NCBI GenBank assembly: GCA_016721625.1
Contig: JADKHR010000001.1
Span: 1,302,001 to 1,366,000, forward strand
DNA length: 64,000 nt
Source: Elusimicrobiota bacterium
Lineage (GTDB): Bacteria; Elusimicrobiota; Elusimicrobia; FEN-1173
Direction: 5' to 3'
The notes beneath the pieces were generated by a model. That model made no database searches and was not told where the DNA came from. It was given only the letters and a program-made list of their open reading frames with translations. Shown piece by piece: positions 58,619-64,000 of the stretch. Made by a program: the position numbers and the translations under genes. Numbering within the stretch: position 1 is the stretch's first letter; every line of letters begins with the position of its first letter.

Positions 58619-59559
58619 CGGCGAGCGCGTCCCCCGAGAAATTTGGCGAGCACGGCCTTCTGCACATGGAGTCGATTTTCCGCCTGCTGAAAAACCACCG
58701 AGCGCGGACCTTCCAGCACCGACGCCGTGATCTCCTCTTCCCGATGGGCCGGGAGACAGTGAAGGACCACGGCTTTGGAATGGGCCAGGTCCAGCAGGGC
58801 TTCGTTGACCTGGTAGGGCCGGAAGATTTCCCGGCGTTTCTCGGCCTCCTCCTCCTGGCCCATGGACGTCCAGACATCGGTGTAGATCACATGGGCCCCC
58901 CGCACCGCTTCCCGGGGATCCCGCAGGACCTCCACCTGCCCGCGGGATTTTCGGCAAAGCGCCGCGGCTTGAATCTGGAAATCTTTTCCGGGCTCATAGC
59001 CGGAGGGGCAGGCGACCGTGAACCGCAAACCCAGCAAGCCGGCCGCGAGCATCCAGGAGTGGACCATATTGTTTCCGTCCCCCACGTAGGCGATTCGCAG
59101 TTTCTTAAGGCCCGCCGCGTTTTTGAGCTTGAAGGATTCCATGATGGTGAGCAGGTCCGCCAGCACCTGGCAGGGATGCTCTTTGTCCGTCAAACCATTG
59201 ATGACGGGGACGTCGGCGGTGCGCGCCAAGATCTCCACGTCTTCGTGCCGGTGGGCGCGGATCATGATGCCGGCCAGATAGCGGGAAAGGGTGCGGGCCG
59301 TGTCCGCCAGGGTCTCGCCCCGTCGGAGTTGGAGTTGTTGTTCGTTCAAGGTCAAGGCCAAACCGCCCATTTCGTACATCGCCACGGCGAAGGAAACGGC
59401 CGTCCGGGTGGAGGGTTTCTGGAAGATCATGCCGAGGCTTTTACCCGCCAGGGCGCGGGAAGGAGACCGGCGGGCCTTCAACCGCCGGGCGGTACCAAGA
59501 ATGTCCTCGATCTCGCGGGCGGAGAGATCCGCCATGGAAAGAAAGTCTTTGGGGTTCAT
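58615..59559 (-). CDS. argF: Ornithine carbamoyltransferase
   Basis: 314 residues. FQKPSTRTAVSFAVAMYEMGG carries the carbamoyl-phosphate motif S-T-R-T, RYLAGIMIRAHRHED follows, then PVINGLTDKEHPCQVLADL, YVGDGNNMVHSW and VVLHCLPAHREEEI with the catalytic Cys. It forms citrulline in arginine synthesis. The start at 59559 is set by the family; the frame is open further upstream inside tolB. No other arginine genes are near, so it is isolated. It begins 14 bases after tolB. Confidence 0.95.
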   Translation of the reverse strand: MNPKDFLSMADLSAREIEDILGTARRLKARRSPSRALAGKSLGMIFQKPSTRTAVSFAVAMYEMGGLALTLNEQQLQLRRGETLADTARTLSRYLAGIMIRAHRHEDVEILARTADVPVINGLTDKEHPCQVLADLLTIMESFKLKNAAGLKKLRIAYVGDGNNMVHSWMLAAGLLGLRFTVACPSGYEPGKDFQIQAAALCRKSRGQVEVLRDPREAVRGAHVIYTDVWTSMGQEEEAEKRREIFRPYQVNEALLDLAHSKAVVLHCLPAHREEEITASVLEGPRSVVFQQAENRLHVQKAVLAKFLGGRARR

Positions 59560-59573
59560 GTTCGATCCTTCAT

Positions 59574-60830
59574 TTATTGTCCCCAGTGCGGGGTGAAACT
59601 GCGGCCCGGGATTTGGCCAAGGAGACGGGGGTTGGAACCGTCCGCCCCCATCACCCACAGTTCCGGGCGGCCCCCGCGGGTGCTGGTGAAAACGATATGC
59701 CGACCGTCGGGCGACCAACACGGGTTCTCGTTTTCCCCTTCGCCATAGGTAAGGCGGGAGAGTTTGCCCGTGGCGACCTCCAGGGTCCAGAGGTCGAAGA
59801 ATTTCTTTTCCAACTGAGTGAACACCAGAAGGTGCCCCAAGGGTGACCAGTGCGGGGAGTCCGCCTGGGGTCCGGTGGTCAGGCGCCGGATGTTGGCCCC
59901 CGTGGCGTCCATGGCGTAAATCTGGGGCGGGCCGGGCCGGTCGGAGGTGAAGGCGATCCGGAGACCGTCCGGCGAAACCGTGGGAGCGGTGTCGGCGGCG
60001 GCGGAGTTGGTCAGCTCCTGCAGGATCCTCCCATCCAGATCCACCTGATACAGGTTCGGCACGCGGTCCTGGGACAAGGTGGCCACAATGGATTTTCCGT
60101 CCGGCATCCACGCCGCGGCGGAATTTAAACCCTCGCCCCGACAGAGGACCACTTTTTCCCGACCATCCGAGCGCATCCGGTAAATGGCGGGCCGTCCTTC
60201 CCGGAACGTCGTAAAAATAATGAAACCGCCGTCCGGCGAGAGCTTGGGGAAAAGAGCGATGGATTTATCATCGGTCAAGCGCCGGAAGTTCGTCCCATCG
60301 GCGTCCACCACGCACACCTCTTTTTTCCCCGTGGCGTCGTTGACAAAGACGATGCGGCTGGCGGCGATGCCGGATTGGCCGGTGAAGTGGCGGACGATCT
60401 CGTCCGCCCAACGGTGGGCGGCCCGGCGAGCCCCCTCGTCCAAAAGGAACTTCTTCGACAGCACGGTGCGGCCGGTGTTGGTGTCCCGCAGTTCGGCCGA
60501 GAACTGAACCCGGCCGAAAAGACCTTTCTCGACGGAGCCAGCGGCCACCACGTCGGCTCCAAGCCGCGACCAGGCCGACGCCGACTGCAGGGTTCGCTCC
60601 GCGGGCCCGCCTTCGATCAAGGTGAAAGACCCGGCGAATTGAAGGTCGCTTTTCAGCGTCTTAAAAATTTCCCCCGCCAGACCGTCGCTCTCGGGAACGC
60701 TTCGGTCGGCGAGCACGGCGGCCAGACCCAGGTCGGTTTTCTCACCCGTCGCCGAAAGCTCCAAATAGAGAGAATCCGCCGCCAGGGGGGCGGCGATCAA
60801 AAAAAGGAGGAGGGAGCGAAAGAGTCTCAT
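59574..60830 (-). CDS. tolB: Tol-Pal system protein TolB
   Basis: 418 residues. A signal peptide (MRLFRSLLLFLIAAPLAADS) is followed by the TolB N-terminal domain (LAGEIFKTLKSDLQFAGSFTLIEG, in parts). A six-bladed propeller follows with repeated S-P-D-G strands (FPKLSPDGGFIIFTTF, APTVSPDGLRIAFTSDRPG, NPCWSPDGRHIVFTS). It is a periplasmic partner of Pal. tolQ, tolR and tolA are not in the window. Same-strand order pal-cpoB-tolB is reversed from the usual tolB-pal-cpoB. Confidence 0.95.
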   Translation of the reverse strand: MRLFRSLLLFLIAAPLAADSLYLELSATGEKTDLGLAAVLADRSVPESDGLAGEIFKTLKSDLQFAGSFTLIEGGPAERTLQSASAWSRLGADVVAAGSVEKGLFGRVQFSAELRDTNTGRTVLSKKFLLDEGARRAAHRWADEIVRHFTGQSGIAASRIVFVNDATGKKEVCVVDADGTNFRRLTDDKSIALFPKLSPDGGFIIFTTFREGRPAIYRMRSDGREKVVLCRGEGLNSAAAWMPDGKSIVATLSQDRVPNLYQVDLDGRILQELTNSAAADTAPTVSPDGLRIAFTSDRPGPPQIYAMDATGANIRRLTTGPQADSPHWSPLGHLLVFTQLEKKFFDLWTLEVATGKLSRLTYGEGENENPCWSPDGRHIVFTSTRGGRPELWVMGADGSNPRLLGQIPGRSFTPHWGQ

Positions 60831-60842
60831 GCGGAGCGCGGC

Positions 60843-61688
60843 CTACTGCGCCGGAACAACTTTTGGAGGGACGGGCGCGGGTTTCGGCTTCGTTTTTCCA
60901 GCGGGGGCCGGTTTCGGGGCGCCCGCGGCGGGCCCCCGGAGGGATTTCAGCCTCTCCTGAGCGCTCAAAGCCTCTTTGCGATGGGGAAACTTTCGCGCCA
61001 AACTTTCGTAGGCGGCCACGGCCTCCGAGGTTTTTCCCAACTGTTCCAGGGTCCTTCCCTTCTGCCACAGGGCCGCGGGGACCTGCCCGGATTTGGGGTA
61101 TTTGGCGATGACGTCCTCAAAGGCCGACAGGGCTTCGTCCCATTCTTTTTGGGCGTAATGGCTTTCGCCGATGTAATACTGGGCCGCCGGCGCCTTCTCG
61201 GTGTCGGGGTATTGGTCCAGGTAGGTCTGAAAAACTTGGATCGCCTGGGCGTATCGGCGCTTGGAGAACTCGTTGGCTCCCGCTTGGTAAAACCGGGAAG
61301 GGGAAGGCGCCGGGATGGATTTAACCCCCTGGACCGTTTTAACCACGGCGTCGAGCCGGTTCGAGGTGTTTTTGTCCAGGTCGTCGATGCGGGTGGCGAG
61401 GGTGGTCATGTGGTCGTCGGTTTCAACCAGTTGGGAAGAAAGGGCTTCGAGCTTTCGCGTCAGTTCCTCCATCTTGGCCGAGAGATCGGCCTGGTTTCCT
61501 TGCAGGGATTCCTGGTTTTCCCGGAGCGCCCCCTGGAACTCGGCCTGGGTTTTTTGTTGCGAGGAGAGGGTCGATTGCAGTCGGACGATGTCCCCCCGTA
61601 AATCCTCTATCTCTTGGGTGGTGGCCAAGCAACCCGGCAAAACCAGGCCGGCCACCAGGAGGCAAAGTTGGAAATCGAAGGTTTTCAT
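60843..61688 (-). CDS. cpoB: CpoB/YbgF-type Tol-Pal accessory protein
   Basis: 281 residues. The signal peptide ends in a lipobox (V-L-P-G-C), so it is a lipoprotein, unlike E. coli CpoB. A trimeric coiled coil covers 24-120 (EIEDLRGDIVRLQSTLSSQ). TPR repeats follow at 130-250 (FYQAGANEFSKRRYAQAIQVFQTYL, QYYIGESHYAQKEWDEALSAFED), and the tail is Pro/Lys/Ala-rich. CpoB links peptidoglycan synthesis to outer-membrane constriction. It is 13 bases upstream of tolB. Confidence 0.93.
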   Translation of the reverse strand: MKTFDFQLCLLVAGLVLPGCLATTQEIEDLRGDIVRLQSTLSSQQKTQAEFQGALRENQESLQGNQADLSAKMEELTRKLEALSSQLVETDDHMTTLATRIDDLDKNTSNRLDAVVKTVQGVKSIPAPSPSRFYQAGANEFSKRRYAQAIQVFQTYLDQYPDTEKAPAAQYYIGESHYAQKEWDEALSAFEDVIAKYPKSGQVPAALWQKGRTLEQLGKTSEAVAAYESLARKFPHRKEALSAQERLKSLRGPAAGAPKPAPAGKTKPKPAPVPPKVVPAQ

Positions 61689-61760
61689 AGGAAGAAAAAA
61701 ATGGCGGACCCATTCTCCCCCCCGCCGATCGGTTGGCGGGAAGGAGGGTGGTCCGTGGGT

Positions 61761-62330
61761 TTATTTTGAAAGAGGAACCTGAACAGCGGTGGCGGCCTTC
61801 AAGGTCGTCTCGCCCCGGCGGTTCCGGGCCCAGCAATCATCGGAAGCCTCCGTGCACACCGGCCGCTCTTCGCCATAGGAAATGGTCGAAAGGGCCGCTT
61901 TGGCGACCCCCAAGGTCGCGTAATAGTCGCGCACCGCGTTGGCGCGGCGTTGGCCCAACGCCATATTGTATTCCAAGGTTCCCCGATCGTCGCAGTGGCC
62001 TTCCACGCGGATCTTCACTCCGGACGCGGTTTTGCGGATCGTTTTGAGGACAGCCGCATTTTTCTTCAAGCTCGCCCGGGCCTCCGGGGTCAGGTCCGCT
62101 TTCATGTAATCGAAGTTAATCGTGTCCAGAACTCCGGGGGCCGTGGACCAATCCGTTCCTACGTCCACGGAAGGGGTCGCGGGCATGGCCTCGTCCACGG
62201 GAGCGACTTCGGTCTTTTCTTCAGGAGCGGCGGCTTCCGGGGCGGGGCCCTTTTTGGGACAGCCCGTCAGGGCAAGGCCCATGAGCGCCAGGGAAAGAGC
62301 GGTTAAAGTGATTTCTTTGATGGATTTCAT
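61761..62330 (-). CDS. pal: Peptidoglycan-associated lipoprotein Pal
   Basis: 189 residues. AAGGAG lies 7 bases before the ATG. The lipobox L-T-G-C gives a lipidated outer-membrane anchor. The OmpA-like domain has INFDYMKADLTPEARASL, IRVEGHCDDRGTLEYNMALGQRRANAVRDYY (in parts) and ISYGEERPVC. It binds diaminopimelate in peptidoglycan and TolB. First gene of the pal-cpoB-tolB group. Confidence 0.95.
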   Translation of the reverse strand: MKSIKEITLTALSLALMGLALTGCPKKGPAPEAAAPEEKTEVAPVDEAMPATPSVDVGTDWSTAPGVLDTINFDYMKADLTPEARASLKKNAAVLKTIRKTASGVKIRVEGHCDDRGTLEYNMALGQRRANAVRDYYATLGVAKAALSTISYGEERPVCTEASDDCWARNRRGETTLKAATAVQVPLSK

Positions 62331-62415
62331 GAAGGTCTCCTTGTGTGCGTGTCTCGCTGGTAATGAAAACGTAAGTAGACCATATTCTCCACCGCGCTGG
62401 CAAGCGCGGGCGCCA

Positions 62416-62444
62416 TTGCGGGTTGGGGGTAATTTTGCTAGAAT
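62416..62444 (+). promoter_or_regulatory. Promoter of yggS-proC
   Basis: TTGCGG, 17-base spacer and TGC-TAGAAT (extended -10). It ends 14 bases before the yggS ATG, giving a very short leader. The divergent pal gene starts about 85 bases away. Confidence 0.6.
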
Positions 62445-62458
62445 GAACGTCCATCCTA

Positions 62459-63178
62459 ATGCCAAGCTCCGTCGCCTCCATCGCCGTCGCCTCCGCCCTG
62501 GAAACCGTAAAGGAACGCCTGGCCCGCGCGGCGAAACGCGCGAACCGCGCGCCGGAAGACGTCGAAATGGTGGCGATTACGAAAACCGTCGATCCCGAGC
62601 GGGTCCTGGAAGCCTGGACCCTGGGTCTCACCCAATTCGGCGAAAGCCGGGTCCAGGAAACCGACAAGAAACGCGCCTCCCTCGAGGGACGATTCGCCTC
62701 CGGGCCGACGCCCCGCTGGCATCTCGTGGGGCATTTGCAGTCCAACAAGGCGAAGCGGGCGGTGGAACTGTTCGACTGCATTCAGTCCTTGGACAGCCTC
62801 AAACTAGCCGAGATTTTGGACCGGGAGGGGGAGCGGCGGGCCCAACCGGTCAGCTGTCTGGTGGAAATCAAAATTTCGAAAGAGACCGCCAAACAGGGAA
62901 TTCTGCCGGATACCCTGCCGGCGTTCCTGGACCGGGCCCTGCGGTTTCCTTTTCTTCGCATTGAAGGACTGATGGGAGTGGCCCCATTTTTTGAAGAGGT
63001 CGAGAAAGCCAGGCCCAGTTTCGCCACCCTCCGAACGCTTTTTGAGCGGAACAAATCGGCGTTTCTGGTCCCCCAGCCGATCTTGTCCATGGGCATGTCC
63101 CAGGATTTCGAAGTGGCGGTAGAGGAAGGGAGTAACATGATCCGCGTGGGATCGGCCCTTTTCGGGAGCCGGGGATGA
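62459..63178 (+). CDS. yggS: YggS/PROSC-type pyridoxal-phosphate homeostasis protein
   Basis: 239 residues. VEMVAITKTVDPERVLEAW has the PLP Lys (ITKT), then FGESRVQETDKK, WHLVGHLQSNKAKRAVEL and MGMSQDFEVAVEEGSNMIRVGSALFG (in parts), all family signatures. It binds PLP and buffers vitamin B6 and amino-acid metabolism. Its stop overlaps the proC start (ATGA). The neighbourhood yggS-proC is common in bacteria. Confidence 0.95.
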   Translation: MPSSVASIAVASALETVKERLARAAKRANRAPEDVEMVAITKTVDPERVLEAWTLGLTQFGESRVQETDKKRASLEGRFASGPTPRWHLVGHLQSNKAKRAVELFDCIQSLDSLKLAEILDREGERRAQPVSCLVEIKISKETAKQGILPDTLPAFLDRALRFPFLRIEGLMGVAPFFEEVEKARPSFATLRTLFERNKSAFLVPQPILSMGMSQDFEVAVEEGSNMIRVGSALFGSRG

Positions 63179-63981
63179 ACCTCCGGTTGGCGGTTTTGGG
63201 GGCCGGGAACATGGGGAGCGCCCTGGTGCGGGGGCTCCTGTCGGCGGGTATCCTCAAGGCCCCACGGATGAACGTGACCGATCTGGATGCGGGGCGGCAG
63301 ACGGCTCTGAAAAAATTTGGCGTGCGCACGGGCGCCGACAACCGGGCGGCCGTAAGGGATGCGGACGTCATCGTTCTTTGCGTCAAGCCCCAGCAAATGC
63401 CGGGCCTTTTGGCCGAATTGGCCGGCGTCGTTCAATCGCGGGCGCTGGTGATTTCCATCGCCGCGGGGGTCCGGACCGAGCGGATCGAGAAAGCGCTGGG
63501 AAAGGTTCCGGTCATTCGGGTGATGCCCAACACGCCCGCGCTTCTCCGGGCCGGAGCCCTGGTCTATGCCTCCGGCCGCCACGCCGGGCGGCGCCACGAA
63601 GCGACGGCGAGGAAAATTTTGTCGGCCCTCGGGCTGGTTTGGAAGGTATCGGAACCCCAGATGGACGCCGTGACGGCGCTCTCGGGGTCCGGACCCGCCT
63701 ACGTGTTTTATCTGGCGGAATGCCTCGCGGCGGCCGGGACGGCCCTGGGGCTGGCCCCTGCGCTGGCCGAGGCCCTGGCGCGGCAAACCGTCTACGGCGC
63801 CGGCCGTATGCTGGCCGAAACCCAGGACCCCGCGGCCGAATTGCGCCGGCGGGTGACGAGTCCCGGCGGAACGACGGAAGCCGCGCTCCGGGTTTTGATC
63901 CGGGGCGGCCTGGGCGGGACCTTTCGGAAAGCCTTGACCGCGGCCCGCCAACGGTCCAAGGCCCTGTCCGCCAAGTTTTAA
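63175..63981 (+). CDS. proC: Pyrroline-5-carboxylate reductase
   Basis: 268 residues. LAVLGAGNMGSALVRGLL is the NADP-binding Rossmann loop. VLCVKPQQMPGLLAEL, VIRVMPNTPALLRAGAL, ALSGSGPAYVFYLAECLA and RRRVTSPGGTTEAALRVL are family signatures. It makes proline from pyrroline-5-carboxylate. The ATG overlaps the yggS TGA. The stop lies 20 bases before the window end. Confidence 0.96.
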   Translation: MNLRLAVLGAGNMGSALVRGLLSAGILKAPRMNVTDLDAGRQTALKKFGVRTGADNRAAVRDADVIVLCVKPQQMPGLLAELAGVVQSRALVISIAAGVRTERIEKALGKVPVIRVMPNTPALLRAGALVYASGRHAGRRHEATARKILSALGLVWKVSEPQMDAVTALSGSGPAYVFYLAECLAAAGTALGLAPALAEALARQTVYGAGRMLAETQDPAAELRRRVTSPGGTTEAALRVLIRGGLGGTFRKALTAARQRSKALSAKF

Positions 63982-64000
63982 GGCCCAGAACGGGGAAAGA

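Overview
The window is a dense, high-GC (roughly 60%) bacterial chromosome segment from a diderm organism. Outer-membrane evidence includes tolB-cpoB-pal, an Mla-type lipid ABC system with a membrane-spanning MCE protein, LpoB and several lipoproteins. A type IV pilin, a divergent short sigma-54-like protein and the overall gene style fit an uncultured member of Elusimicrobiota. That placement is an inference from sequence style and was not tested with a tree. No rRNA, tRNA, CRISPR array, prophage or transposase gene was recognised. Promoters of the TTGnnn-N17-TAnnnT type are easy to see, and several lie so close to the start codon that leaderless mRNAs are likely.

Layout. 1-5.5 kb: end of an M23 peptidase gene, then minus-strand genes for a hypothetical protein, an FNR-like flavin reductase, a VWA lipoprotein / polytopic membrane protein operon, and a Dabb-domain protein. 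5.5-9.6 kb: a divergent promoter serving a tiny minus-strand transcription unit and a plus-strand envelope lipoprotein operon (LpoB, a COG3014-like protein, two LPP20-like proteins). 9.8-12.5 kb: frameshifted pyruvate phosphate dikinase. 12.7-18.3 kb: YyaL, an ECF sigma/anti-sigma pair with a processive glycosyltransferase, an 8-codon cysteine-rich micro-ORF with a terminator, an ArsC-like protein and an atypical receiver. 18.5-27.7 kb: the complete F-type ATP synthase operon (Z-I-B-E-F-H-A-G, then an embedded cassette, then D-YIP1-C). 27.9-37 kb: rhomboid-like protein, a 302-bp MITE-like element, cold-shock protein, folD, YprB-like nuclease, lipid kinase, typA, a damaged fabV, and a membrane protein with ten CxxC knuckles.

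37-51 kb is one nearly gapless minus-strand operon: rpsF-ssb-rpsR-rplI-dnaB-alr-mlaE-mlaF-mlaD-bifunctional nuclease-radA-PIN/TRAM-ispD-ispF-cysS-rlmB. It combines replication, translation, cell wall, lipid transport and isoprenoid genes. 51-58 kb: pilin, sigma-54-like factor, M23 peptidase plus bactofilin plus SurA-N-like protein (cell-shape module), Maf, CutA and a degenerate HD-GYP protein. 58-64 kb: gamma-carbonic anhydrase, argF, tolB-cpoB-pal, then divergent yggS-proC.

The most notable points are: a canonical EF-hand loop in the ATP synthase gamma subunit; a retropepsin/DUF5678/outer-membrane-protein cassette translated from inside the ATP synthase operon; the MFGPGCGC micro-ORF; the mini-transcript at 5.6 kb; the ten-knuckle zinc-ribbon-like membrane protein; and six frame disruptions. 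Five of these are single-base indels, several in homopolymers, so they may be assembly errors. The fabV lesion is a larger internal deletion.
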